Shown piece by piece: positions 1 through 7,848 of a stretch of 64,000 nucleotides of DNA (position 1 is the first letter of the stretch; every line of letters begins with the position of its first letter). The notes beneath the pieces were generated by a model. The model had not been told where the DNA came from. It was given only the letters and a program-made list of their open reading frames with translations, and ran no database searches. Made by a program: the position numbers and the translations under genes. The DNA is from Palsa-504 sp963834685 (GTDB taxonomy: Bacteria; Actinomycetota; Actinomycetes; Streptosporangiales; Streptosporangiaceae): contig CAWICW010000027.1 in NCBI GenBank assembly GCA_963834685.1, positions 62,001 through 126,000 of the forward strand. Reading direction: 5' to 3'.

Positions 1-318
1 CCGCAGGTCGCCGCGCGCGAGATGGTGGTCGAGCTGGAACACCCGGTCGCGGGAATGCTCAGGATGCTCGGCACCCCGCTCAAGCTGTCCGCCCAGCCGG
101 CCAGCATCCGCCGTCCGCCGCCGGTGCTCGGCCAGCACACCGACGAGATCCTCGCCGAGGCCGGGTATCCCGCCTCCCGCGTCGCCGAGCTGCGCGAGGC
201 GGGAGTGATCCGGTTACCAGAGCCGTCGCCCCGCAAAAGGCGGCGTCCTACCAGAGGCGGCCCTGTTACAAAAGGCGACGGAGCGCCAGCAGGTCCCGGA
301 TGCTGGCCTGGACCTTGA
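1..318 (+). CDS. CaiB/BaiF-type CoA transferase, C-terminal end (partial)
   Basis: The frame is open from the first base, so the start lies outside the window. The visible 105 residues include VELEHPVAGMLRMLGTPLKLS, PPPVLGQHTDEILAE and GYPASRVAELREAGVI, which match the C-terminal end of family III CoA transferases (CaiB/BaiF, formyl-CoA transferase and relatives). These enzymes move CoA between acids in the cytoplasm. The substrate cannot be told because the catalytic Asp region is missing. A basic, low-complexity tail (PSPRKRRRPTRGG) follows the family end and overlaps the convergent gene by 53 bases. Confidence 0.8.
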   Translation, partial: PQVAAREMVVELEHPVAGMLRMLGTPLKLSAQPASIRRPPPVLGQHTDEILAEAGYPASRVAELREAGVIRLPEPSPRKRRRPTRGGPVTKGDGAPAGPGCWPGP

Positions 319-610
319 CCCGGCCCGCCATCCACATCCGGGCGATGTTGGCCGGGGTCGCGGCCAGCGAGATCACGTCGTCGCTGTTCGCGGTCAGCCT
401 GATGTCGGCGGGCGGTTCGTCCGGCGCGGCCTCCTTGACCGGCTCGGCGCCCGTGTCGGTGATCGTGGTCACGAACGTCACGCCCAGGTCGGTGACATGG
501 CAGCTGAACGAGCGATTGCTGAAAAAGCTGGACCGGTCCTGCGGGTTCATCTCACCCAGCCGGGCGGTCAGGGTCTGCAGCGCCTCGCGGCACTCCTCGG
601 CAGTGGCCAT
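266..610 (-). CDS. SCP2 sterol-binding-like small protein
   Basis: A 114-residue cytosolic protein. The C-terminal half (DIRLTANSDDVISLAATPANIARMWM, then GRVKVQASIRDLLALRRLL) resembles the tail of SCP2-type lipid carrier domains, where a basal glycine-rich strand precedes the closing helix. A longer reading frame exists upstream, but ATG at 610 is preceded by a GAGG element about six bases away and the upstream extension has the composition of antisense DNA. It ends inside the convergent CoA transferase gene. The ligand is unknown. The family assignment rests on residue pattern only. Confidence 0.6.
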   Translation of the reverse strand: MATAEECREALQTLTARLGEMNPQDRSSFFSNRSFSCHVTDLGVTFVTTITDTGAEPVKEAAPDEPPADIRLTANSDDVISLAATPANIARMWMAGRVKVQASIRDLLALRRLL

Positions 611-667
611 GTGCGCCTCGCTCTTGTCAGCATCGGACGGTAGCGTTCCAGCCGGAGGGTAGCGCAT

Positions 668-931
668 ATGACCGACGAACACCCACCTCCCCGCGGCGAC
701 AGCCGCACGGGCCAGCAGGGTGCAGGAGATAGAGATCAAGACCATGATGCCGGACGGGCCATGGCTGAAGCACCAGTCACCGGTGACGCGCGGGTGGATG
801 ACGCCGTGGCGGGCTTGAGCCGGCTCCGCGGCCGGCCAGCCGAGGAGCACGTCGCCGTCCTGGAAGAGGTGCACGGCCGGCTCAGGGACATCCTGGACGA
901 CCTGGACCCCTCAAGCCCGGAGCAGCGTTGA
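668..931 (+). CDS. Small conserved-type protein upstream of tlyA
   Basis: An 87-residue acidic protein. The first 30 residues are polar and disordered-looking; the rest (VDDAVAGLSRLRGRPAEEHVAVLEEVHGRLRDILDDLDP) should form two amphipathic helices. Small helical proteins of this kind are common directly upstream of tlyA in actinomycetes. The stop codon (929-931) overlaps the TTG start of tlyA, so the two genes are probably translated together. No function is recognised. Confidence 0.65.
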   Translation: MTDEHPPPRGDSRTGQQGAGDRDQDHDAGRAMAEAPVTGDARVDDAVAGLSRLRGRPAEEHVAVLEEVHGRLRDILDDLDPSSPEQR

Positions 932-1722
932 TCGCACCGCGCGCGAGGCTCGACGCCGAGCTGGTCAGGCGGGGCCTGGCCCGCTCGCGCGAGCAGGCGA
1001 GCGAGCTGGTCGCGGCCGGCCTGGTGGCGGTGGCCGGCCAGCGGGCGTCCAAGCCGGCCACCCAGGTGGCCCGGGACGCGCCGATCACGGTGACCGAGAC
1101 GGATGAACCCGGCTACGTGTCGCGCGGCGGGCACAAGCTGGCCGGAGCGCTGGCGGCGTTCGGTGATCTGGTGGTGGAGGGCCGGAACGCCCTGGACGCC
1201 GGGGCGTCCACCGGCGGCTTCACCGACGTGCTGCTGCGGGCCGGCGCCGCGCACGTGGTGGCGGCCGACGTGGGCTATGGCCAGCTGGCCTGGTCGCTGC
1301 GCACCGACCCCCGGGTCACGGTCATGGACCGGGTCAACGTGCGTACCCTGGGGCCGGTCACTCCGGTGCCCGACCTGGTGGTGGCCGACCTCTCGTTCAT
1401 CTCGCTCACCCTGGTGCTGCCGGCCCTGGCGGCCGCCGCGACGCCGGAGGCGGATTTCGTCCTGCTGGTCAAGCCCCAGTTCGAGGTGGGCAAGGGCCGG
1501 GTCGGTGCGGGGGGCGTGGTGCGGGATACCACGGACCGTTCGGCCTCTATAGAAAGGGTGGCCGGCGCGGCGGCCGAGCTCGGCCTCGGCGTCCAGGGGA
1601 TTGCGGCGAGTCCGCTGCCGGGGCCGGCCGGGAACGTGGAATATTTCCTGTGGCTGCGCCGGGGTGCGCCGCCGCTCGACCAGGAGCAGCTGCGCCGCGC
1701 GATCGAGGAGGGACCCCACTAG
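928..1722 (+). CDS. tlyA: TlyA family rRNA 2'-O-methyltransferase
   Basis: 264 residues, the usual family length. An N-terminal S4 RNA-binding domain (about residues 2-60, RLDAELVRRGLARSREQASELVAAG) is followed by an FtsJ-like SAM methyltransferase domain with motif I DAGASTGGFTDVLL and LLVKPQFE. In mycobacteria TlyA methylates cytidines of 16S and 23S rRNA and its loss gives capreomycin resistance. TTG at 928 is the only start that fits the S4 domain and overlaps the preceding stop. It is first of the tlyA-nadK-recN operon; nadK starts inside its stop codon. Confidence 0.93.
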   Translation: MIAPRARLDAELVRRGLARSREQASELVAAGLVAVAGQRASKPATQVARDAPITVTETDEPGYVSRGGHKLAGALAAFGDLVVEGRNALDAGASTGGFTDVLLRAGAAHVVAADVGYGQLAWSLRTDPRVTVMDRVNVRTLGPVTPVPDLVVADLSFISLTLVLPALAAAATPEADFVLLVKPQFEVGKGRVGAGGVVRDTTDRSASIERVAGAAAELGLGVQGIAASPLPGPAGNVEYFLWLRRGAPPLDQEQLRRAIEEGPH

Positions 1723-2639
1723 TGGGACAGCGCACGATGCTGGTGACGGCGCACACGGGGCGGGAGAACGCGGTGCGCAGCGCGCGGCTGGTGGCCGAGC
1801 GGCTGGCCGCCGCGGGGATCGCGGTCCGCACGCTCGAGGGCGAGCTCAGCTACCCCGGCGCCGAGGAGGTGCCGTCCAGCACCGAGGCGGCCGAGGGCGC
1901 GGAGCTCGTGATCGTCCTGGGCGGCGACGGCACCCTGCTGCGCGCCGCTGAGCTGTCCCGCCCCGCTCGGGTGCCGCTGATCGGGGTCAACCTCGGGCAC
2001 GTCGGCTTCCTGGCCGAGGCCGAGCCGGACGGGCTCGCCGACCTGGTCGACCGGGTAGTGGCGCGGCAGTACACGGTCGAGGAGCGGATGACGATCGACG
2101 TGACCGGGCGCAGCAACGGCTCGGCCATCGTGTCGACCTGGGCGCTGAACGAGGCCACCGTGGAGAAGGCGGCGCGGGAGCGGATGGTCGACGTGATCAC
2201 GGAGGTCGACGGGCGTCCGCTGTCCCGGTGGGGCTGCGACGGGGTGGTGTGCTCGACCCCCACCGGGTCGACCGCCTATGCGTTCTCCGCGGGCGGGCCG
2301 GTGGTCTGGCCCGAGGTGGAGGCGCTGCTCATGGTACCGATCAGCGCGCACGCGCTGTTCGCGCCGCCGATGGTGGTCTCGCCGCGGTCGGTGCTCGCGG
2401 TCGAGCTGATCGCGGGACAGGAAACCTCAGGTGCCGTGTTGTGGTGCGATGGCCGGCGTAAAGTCGATTTGCCGCCCGGAGCCCGGGTGGAGGTCCGCCG
2501 GGGCGCGCTGCCGGTGCTGCTGGCGCGGCTGCAGGGGCCGGGTCCGGCCGGGTTCACGGACCGGCTGGTAGCCAAGTTCGGCCTGCCCGTCGCCGGCTGG
2601 CGGGGCCGTACCCGGGAGGACGCTGGCGAGCATGCTTGA
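1722..2639 (+). CDS. nadK: NAD kinase
   Basis: ATP-dependent phosphorylation of NAD to NADP in the cytoplasm. The hallmark GGDGT (VLGGDGTLLRAAE) and the following GVNLGHVGFLAE, NEATVEK and TPTGSTAYAFSAGGP motifs are all present. The start used is GTG 1722, which overlaps the tlyA stop by one base; ATG 1737 (MLVTAHTGREN) is a good alternative and loses nothing conserved. The frame remains open further upstream, but only through tlyA sequence. It overlaps recN by eight bases, so tlyA, nadK and recN are one transcription unit. Confidence 0.93.
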   Translation: MGQRTMLVTAHTGRENAVRSARLVAERLAAAGIAVRTLEGELSYPGAEEVPSSTEAAEGAELVIVLGGDGTLLRAAELSRPARVPLIGVNLGHVGFLAEAEPDGLADLVDRVVARQYTVEERMTIDVTGRSNGSAIVSTWALNEATVEKAARERMVDVITEVDGRPLSRWGCDGVVCSTPTGSTAYAFSAGGPVVWPEVEALLMVPISAHALFAPPMVVSPRSVLAVELIAGQETSGAVLWCDGRRKVDLPPGARVEVRRGALPVLLARLQGPGPAGFTDRLVAKFGLPVAGWRGRTREDAGEHA

Positions 2640-4365
2640 GGAAGTCCGCATCAACGGCCTCGGCGTCATCGACGAGGCGGTGCTGGAGCTGTCGGCCGGG
2701 TTCACCGCGCTGACCGGCGAGACCGGGGCCGGGAAGACCATGGTCGTGACGGCGCTCGGGCTGCTGTTCGGCGGCCGGGCCGATCCGGCGCGGGTCCGGC
2801 CGGGCGCGGCGCGGGCCGCCGTGGAGGGGCGGCTGCTGGTCTCCCCGGAGGTGGCGCGTGAGGTCGAGGACGCTGGGGGAGACCTCGACGAGAACGGGAC
2901 CGTGCTCGTGCTCAGCCGCTCGGTGTCGGCCGAAGGCCGGTCGCGGGCGTTCGCCGGCGGGCGTTCGGTGCCGGTGTCGCTGCTCCAGGTGCTGGCCGAC
3001 GACCTGGTCGCCGTGCACGGGCAGGCCGATCAGCAGCAGCTGCTCAAGCCCGGGCGGCAGCGGGACGCGCTGGACCGGTTCGGCGGGCCCGAGCTGGCCG
3101 TGGTGCTGTCGGACTACCGGCGGGTATTCGCCCGGCACCGGGCGGTCCGCGAGGAGCTGGAAGCACTGACGCGGGCCGAGCGGGAGCGGGCGGCCGAGGC
3201 CGAGACGCTGCGACTCGGCCTGGTCGAGATCGAGGCCGCCGCCCCGGTGGCCGGCGAGGATGCGGCGCTGCTGGCCGAGGACGAACGGCTCGCCAACGCC
3301 GACGCGCTGCACGCGGCGGCTAGCACCGCCCATGAGGCGCTGGCCGGCGACCCGGCCTCGTCTGCCGTCGACGGCTCGGACACGCTGACCCTGCTCGGGA
3401 TCGCCGCTCGGGCGCTGGAGCCGGTCCGCTCGCACGACCCGGTGCTGGCCGGGCTGGCGGGCAGGCTGTCCGAGGCCACCTACCTCCTGTCCGACCTGGC
3501 CGCGGACCTCGCGTCCTACACCGAATCGCTGGACTCCGACCCGGCCCGGCTGGCCGCGGTACAGGAACGCCGGGCCACGCTGGGCCGGCTGGTCCGGGCC
3601 TACGGCGGCGCGTCCGGAGACGTCGCAGGGGTCCTGGACTGGGCTAAGCGGGCCGGAGCGCGGCTAGCCGAGCTCGAGAGCGACACCGACACGATCGCGG
3701 CGCTGGCCGACGAAGAGGCGGAGCTGGCCACGCAGGTCGGGTCGCTGGCCGCAGACCTGACCGCGCTACGGTCGGCGGCGGCCGAACGATTCGCGACGGA
3801 GGTGACGGCCGAACTGACCGAGCTGGCCATGCCGCACGCGTCGCTGAGTGCCGTGCTGACCGAGCTGGACGAGCCCGGCCCGCACGGGGCGGACGACGTG
3901 GAGATCAGGCTGGCCGCGCATCCGGGCGCACCGCCGCTGCCGCTGCACAAGGGCGCCTCGGGCGGTGAGCTGTCCCGCGTCATGCTGGCCATCGAGGTGG
4001 TGTTCGCGGGCGCGGATCCGGTGCCGACGTTCGTCTTCGATGAGGTGGACGCCGGCGTGGGCGGCAAGGCCGCGGTCGAGGTCGGGCGGCGGCTGGCCCG
4101 GCTGGCCCGCTCGTCGCAGGTGATCGCGGTGACCCACCTGCCGCAGGTCGCCGCGTTCGCGGACAACCACCTGGTGGTCGAGAAGTCGGACGACGGGCTG
4201 GTCACCTCCAGCGGCGTCACGCGGCTGGACCAGCCCAGCCGGGTGCGGGAACTGTCCCGCATGCTGGCCGGGCTGGAGGACTCCGAGTTCGGCCAGGCCC
4301 ACGCCGAGGAACTGCTGGCCATGGCGGCGCACGAGCGGGACCGCGACTGGCCTTGGGAAGACTGA
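2632..4365 (+). CDS. recN: DNA repair protein RecN
   Basis: 577 residues. An SMC-like ATPase that acts in double-strand break repair. The Walker A motif GETGAGKT lies near residue 30, a long Ala/Glu/Arg-rich coiled-coil section fills the middle, and the C-terminal part has the ABC signature SGGELSRVMLA and Walker B FVFDEVDAGVGG, followed by a switch His in VTHLPQVA. The ATG start overlaps nadK by eight bases. The adjacent tlyA and nadK genes are the standard actinobacterial context. Confidence 0.95.
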   Translation: MLEEVRINGLGVIDEAVLELSAGFTALTGETGAGKTMVVTALGLLFGGRADPARVRPGAARAAVEGRLLVSPEVAREVEDAGGDLDENGTVLVLSRSVSAEGRSRAFAGGRSVPVSLLQVLADDLVAVHGQADQQQLLKPGRQRDALDRFGGPELAVVLSDYRRVFARHRAVREELEALTRAERERAAEAETLRLGLVEIEAAAPVAGEDAALLAEDERLANADALHAAASTAHEALAGDPASSAVDGSDTLTLLGIAARALEPVRSHDPVLAGLAGRLSEATYLLSDLAADLASYTESLDSDPARLAAVQERRATLGRLVRAYGGASGDVAGVLDWAKRAGARLAELESDTDTIAALADEEAELATQVGSLAADLTALRSAAAERFATEVTAELTELAMPHASLSAVLTELDEPGPHGADDVEIRLAAHPGAPPLPLHKGASGGELSRVMLAIEVVFAGADPVPTFVFDEVDAGVGGKAAVEVGRRLARLARSSQVIAVTHLPQVAAFADNHLVVEKSDDGLVTSSGVTRLDQPSRVRELSRMLAGLEDSEFGQAHAEELLAMAAHERDRDWPWED

Positions 4366-4506
4366 TGGGGGCGCATCAGCGGCCCGCCGCGGGCCCGCCG
4401 GCCATGGTCGTCGACCAGCCCGCCACGGATACCGGCAACGTCGCGAGGTGATGGCATTGCCGACAGCGTAGGTGACGCCGGCCGCGTGGGCACGTAGGTT
4501 AGATGT
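4366..4506. other. Intergenic region between recN and pafA
   Basis: 141 bases without a gene. A short GC stem (GGCCCG with CGGGCC) lies just after recN and may help end transcription. At 4495-4500 the hexamer TAGGTT sits six bases upstream of the GTG of pafA, a spacing that would suit a leaderless transcript; no matching -35 box is clear. Confidence 0.3.
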
Positions 4507-5868
4507 GTGGACCGGCGGATCTTCGGGATTGAGACCGAGTACGGCGTCACGTGTACCTTCCGCGGGCAGCGGCGGCTGTCGCCCGACGAGGTGGCGCGGT
4601 ACCTGTTCCGGCGCGTGGTGTCGTGGGGGCGGAGCAGCAACGTCTTCTTGCGCAACGGCGCCCGGCTCTACCTCGACGTGGGCAGCCATCCCGAGTACGC
4701 CACCCCCGAGTGCGACAACGTCCTGGACCTGGTCGCGCACGACAAGGCGGGCGAGCGGATCCTGGAGGGCCTGCTGGTCGACGCCGACCGGCGGCTGCGC
4801 GAAGAGGGCATCGCCGGGGACATCTACCTGTTCAAGAACAACACCGACTCGGCCGGGAACTCCTACGGCTGCCACGAGAACTACCTGGTCCCCCGGCGCG
4901 CGGATCTGGGGCGGCTGACCGACATCCTCCTCCCGTTCATGGTCACCCGGCAGGTCATCTGCGGCGCGGGCAAGGTGCTGCAGACGCCGCGCGGTGCGGT
5001 GTACTGCGTCAGCCAGCGGGCCGAGCACATCTGGGAGAGCGTGTCGTCGGCCACCACCCGGTCCCGGCCGATCATCAACACCCGGGACGAGCCGCACGCA
5101 GACGCCGAGCGGTTCCGCCGCCTGCACGTGATCGTCGGCGACTCCAACATGAGCGAGACCACCACCCTGCTCAAGGTCGGCTCCACCGACCTGATATTGC
5201 GGATGTTCGAGGCCGGCGCGGTGCTGCGGGACGACATGGCGCTGGACAACCCGATCCGGGCCATCCGCGAGGTCAGCCACGACGTGACCGGCCGCAGCCG
5301 GGTCCGGCTCGCGAGTGGGCGCGAGATGAGCGCGCTGGAGATCCAGTACGAGTACCTGAACCGGGCCAAGGACTTCACCGACTCCAACGGGCTCGACGCG
5401 ATCAGCAAGCGGGTGCTGGAGATGTGGGAGCGGGCGCTCGGCGCGATCGAGACGGGCAACCTGGACCTGATCGCCCGCGAGATCGACTGGGTGACCAAGT
5501 ATCAGCTCATCGAGCGTTACCGGGCCCGGCACGACCTGCCGCTGTCCTCGCCCCGGGTCGCCCAGCTCGACCTGGCCTATCACGACGTGCGCCGCGGCCG
5601 GGGCCTGTACTACCTGCTCCAGCGCGACGGCGCCGTGGACCGGGTCACCCGGGACCTGGACATTTTCGAGGCCAAGTCGGTCCCGCCGCAGACCACCCGG
5701 GCCAAGCTGCGCGGTGAGTTCATCCGCCGGGCGCAGGAGAGGCGTCGTGACTTCACCGTCGACTGGGTGCACCTGAAGCTGAACGACCAGGCGCAGCGGA
5801 CCGTCCTGTGCAAGGACCCGTTCCGTTCGGTCGATGAGCGGGTCGAGAGGCTCATCGCCGGCCTGTGA
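4507..5868 (+). CDS. pafA: Pup--protein ligase PafA
   Basis: 453 residues, the normal size. It ligates the C-terminal glutamate of Pup to lysines of proteins destined for the actinobacterial proteasome. The N-terminus RRIFGIETEYGVTC is the ATP/Mg-binding strand of the carboxylate-amine ligase fold, and RRVVSWGRSSNVFLRNGARL, YLDVGSHPEYATPECD, FKNNTDSAGNSYGCHENYL and TTRSRPIINTRDEPHAD are typical of PafA rather than Dop. The C-terminal domain ends with DQAQRTVLCKDPFRSVDERV. GTG 4507 gives the family N-terminus. No pup, dop, prcA, prcB or pafBC is in the window, so the gene is separated from the usual proteasome locus. Confidence 0.95.
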   Translation: MDRRIFGIETEYGVTCTFRGQRRLSPDEVARYLFRRVVSWGRSSNVFLRNGARLYLDVGSHPEYATPECDNVLDLVAHDKAGERILEGLLVDADRRLREEGIAGDIYLFKNNTDSAGNSYGCHENYLVPRRADLGRLTDILLPFMVTRQVICGAGKVLQTPRGAVYCVSQRAEHIWESVSSATTRSRPIINTRDEPHADAERFRRLHVIVGDSNMSETTTLLKVGSTDLILRMFEAGAVLRDDMALDNPIRAIREVSHDVTGRSRVRLASGREMSALEIQYEYLNRAKDFTDSNGLDAISKRVLEMWERALGAIETGNLDLIAREIDWVTKYQLIERYRARHDLPLSSPRVAQLDLAYHDVRRGRGLYYLLQRDGAVDRVTRDLDIFEAKSVPPQTTRAKLRGEFIRRAQERRRDFTVDWVHLKLNDQAQRTVLCKDPFRSVDERVERLIAGL

Positions 5869-5873
5869 AACGG

Positions 5874-6509
5874 TCAGCCGAGCTGGGCGCGGCGGGCGCG
5901 GAGGTTGCGGTTCTTGACCCGGTTCCCGCACGACGCCATGTCGCACCAGGCGCCCCGGCGGCTGTGCGAGCGGTCGTAGAACGCCCACCGGCAATCCGGG
6001 TTACCGCACAGCTTGAGCCGGTCCCAGCTGCCGTCGGCCTGCGCGTCCCGGATGATGAGCAGCAGCCCGAGCAGGCCGTCGGTCAGCGCGCGGGCCGGGA
6101 GGGCCGGCCCGAGCCGGGCCCGGCCGTCCACGGCGACGTCCAGCCGGGGCTGGGCCAGGCTCAGCACCTGCTCCAGCGGGGCCAGGTCCTCCGGGGCCAG
6201 CGGCTCGTCCCCGCTGTCGTGGCCGATCAGCGCCCGGATGCTCTCCCTGACCTCGCGGGCCAGCCGCAGGTCCTCACCGAATCCGGGGTGGTTGGGCTCA
6301 GGCCGGTCCGGGTCCGGAACGCGCAGGCCCGCGTCGGCCAGCCACGCACGTGCCTGGTCCGCGTGCGCGAATACGTCGGTGCCCAGGTCCCGGTCGAGGG
6401 TGTCGACGTAGGCCTGGATCAGCAGCAGCGGCATCGGCGCCAGCTTGTCCTCGACGTGGGAGGCCCACGAGGGCACGGTCATGCCGTTCAGGGTAGCCGT
6501 CGTGATCAT
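5874..6509 (-). CDS. CGNR zinc-finger (ABATE-type) putative regulator
   Basis: About 211 residues from ATG 6509. The C-terminal 45 residues hold the CGNR zinc finger: LCGNPDCRWAFYDRSHSRRG followed by WCDMASCGNRVKNRNLRARR, with two Cys pairs as metal ligands. The long N-terminal part is the ligand/stress-binding-like ABATE region. Family members are predicted DNA-binding regulators of small-molecule or stress genes. The frame extends to 6560 without a better start. It is divergent from the unknown gene at 6613, and a palindrome and promoter lie between them, which suggests self-regulation and control of the neighbour (inference). Confidence 0.82.
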   Translation of the reverse strand: MITTATLNGMTVPSWASHVEDKLAPMPLLLIQAYVDTLDRDLGTDVFAHADQARAWLADAGLRVPDPDRPEPNHPGFGEDLRLAREVRESIRALIGHDSGDEPLAPEDLAPLEQVLSLAQPRLDVAVDGRARLGPALPARALTDGLLGLLLIIRDAQADGSWDRLKLCGNPDCRWAFYDRSHSRRGAWCDMASCGNRVKNRNLRARRAQLG

Positions 6510-6548
6510 CTTCGCATCAGTTCCTCCATCCGTGACCGAATAATATCC

Positions 6549-6576
6549 TTTACAGGTCACGCATGACCACTATACT
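6549..6576 (+). promoter_or_regulatory. Sigma-70-type promoter for the 6613 gene
   Basis: TTTACA (6549-6554) and TATACT (6571-6576) are separated by 16 bases, close to the housekeeping consensus in an otherwise GC-rich genome. Transcription would begin about 6583 and reach the RBS GGAGGT at 6599-6604. Confidence 0.5.
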
Positions 6577-6590
6577 GGCTTTAGTAGTCA
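6564..6590. promoter_or_regulatory. Inverted repeat overlapping the divergent promoter
   Basis: TGACCACTA (6564-6572) and TAGTAGTCA (6582-6590) form an inverted repeat with one mismatch and a nine-base spacer. It covers the -10 box of the plus-strand promoter. It is a plausible operator for the adjacent CGNR protein, but no binding motif is established for this family. Confidence 0.45.
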
Positions 6591-6612
6591 CGGACATCGG
6601 AGGTGGCACACG

Positions 6613-7116
6613 ATGCATGTCCTGCTCGACGATGATCAAGGCCGCCTGGCCCTTCGGCGGCTCTGGCCCTGGCAGCGACTTCTGGCCCGCGGCGCGGCCG
6701 GGCGGCTCGACCGCGCGCTGGCCGAGGGCGCCAGCCCGGAGGAAAGCGTCGGCCTGGCGGCCCGGGCCATGCGGCTGACGTCTACGGAGTTCCGCCGTGA
6801 CCTGGCCGCGAGCCTGCGGCGGATTCTGGTCGCGGCCGGGGAACCGGCGCTGTCCGTGGCCGCACGGCCGCCGCGTTCGCCGCTGGGTGTGGCCCGCCCG
6901 CTGCGCGTCCCGCTCCGCACGACGCGGATCGGCCCGTCCGCGCCGCTGCTCGCCGGGCTGGCCAGCCGCCTGCTCGAGCCCGGCCCTGTACCGGTGCGAG
7001 GCGTGGCGATGCTCACCCAGCTGCTGGCCGACGGCGCCGGCCCGCTGTACCGCGATGCCGCCCGCGACGATCTGGCCGTCCTGGCCGGGCAAGCGGCAGA
7101 CGCGCTGACCTGGTAG
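6613..7116 (+). CDS. Hypothetical helical protein
   Basis: 167 residues, Ala/Leu/Arg-rich, predicted helical, no signal peptide, no membrane segment and no Cys. I do not recognise the family. The start is well supported: GGAGGT at 6599-6604 with an eight-base spacer. It is divergent from the CGNR zinc-finger regulator and shares the regulatory region with it, so the regulator may control it. The next gene downstream, livF, is convergent and only six bases away. Confidence 0.6.
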   Translation: MHVLLDDDQGRLALRRLWPWQRLLARGAAGRLDRALAEGASPEESVGLAARAMRLTSTEFRRDLAASLRRILVAAGEPALSVAARPPRSPLGVARPLRVPLRTTRIGPSAPLLAGLASRLLEPGPVPVRGVAMLTQLLADGAGPLYRDAARDDLAVLAGQAADALTW

Positions 7117-7122
7117 CGGCGC

Positions 7123-7848
7123 TTACCGGCCCAGGTAGGCGCGCTTGAGGTCCTCGTGGCTCAGCAACTCGCCGGCCGGGCCCTCGAGCACGATCTCCCC
7201 GGTGGACAGGACGTACCCGCGGTCGGCGATGGAGAGCGCCATCGCCGCGTTCTGCTCGACCATCAGGACCGCGACCCCGGAGGCGTGGATGGTCTTGATG
7301 ATCTGGAAGTTCTGCTGGACCAGCGCGGGGGACAGCCCCATCGACGGTTCGTCCATCAGCAGCAGGCGGGGGCGGGACATCAGGGCCCGGCCCATCGCCA
7401 CCATCTGCTGCTCGCCGCCGGACAGCGTGCCCGCCAGCTGGCCGCGCCGCTCGAGCAGGCGCGGGAACAGCGAGTGGACCATGTCGAAGTCCTCGCTGAG
7501 CGATTCGCCCTTGCGCAGCACGGCGCCCAGCTCCAGGTTCTCCCGCACCGTCAGCTGGCCGAACAGGCGGCGGTTTTCCGGCACGATGGCGATCCCGGAC
7601 GCGATGCGCTGCGGCACCGGCCACTGTGTCACGTCCCGCCCGCCGAGCAGCACCCGGCCCGAGCGCGGCCGGACGATGCCCAGGATGGTCTTCAGCGTGG
7701 TCGACTTACCCGACGCGTTCCCGCCCAGCAGGCAGACCAGTTCGCCCGCCCCGACCTGCAGCGAGATTCCCTCCAGGATCCGCATCTGCCCGTAGTAGGT
7801 GGTGACGTGGTCCAGCTTCAGCAGGACCTCGGGCTCCGGCTCGCTCAT
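7123..7848 (-). CDS. livF: Branched-chain amino-acid-type ABC transporter, ATPase LivF
   Basis: 241 residues, the LivF length. Walker A is CLLGGNASGKSTTLK, an unusual version in which NGAGKTT is replaced by NASGKST; the signature LSGGEQQMVAMGRAL, Walker B LLLMDEPSMGLSP and H-loop MVEQN are intact. LivF-type ATPases pair with LivG under the LivHM permease to import branched-chain amino acids or related amides and carboxylates. The start overlaps the livG stop (ATGA), and it is last in the five-gene importer operon. Confidence 0.9.
   Translation of the reverse strand: MSEPEPEVLLKLDHVTTYYGQMRILEGISLQVGAGELVCLLGGNASGKSTTLKTILGIVRPRSGRVLLGGRDVTQWPVPQRIASGIAIVPENRRLFGQLTVRENLELGAVLRKGESLSEDFDMVHSLFPRLLERRGQLAGTLSGGEQQMVAMGRALMSRPRLLLMDEPSMGLSPALVQQNFQIIKTIHASGVAVLMVEQNAAMALSIADRGYVLSTGEIVLEGPAGELLSHEDLKRAYLGR

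Noticed and set aside
3766..5994. 742-codon open frame on the minus strand
   Set aside because: Antisense to recN and pafA. Its His/Arg/Pro/Gly/Gln-rich composition is typical of a GC-rich shadow frame and it shows no family motif.
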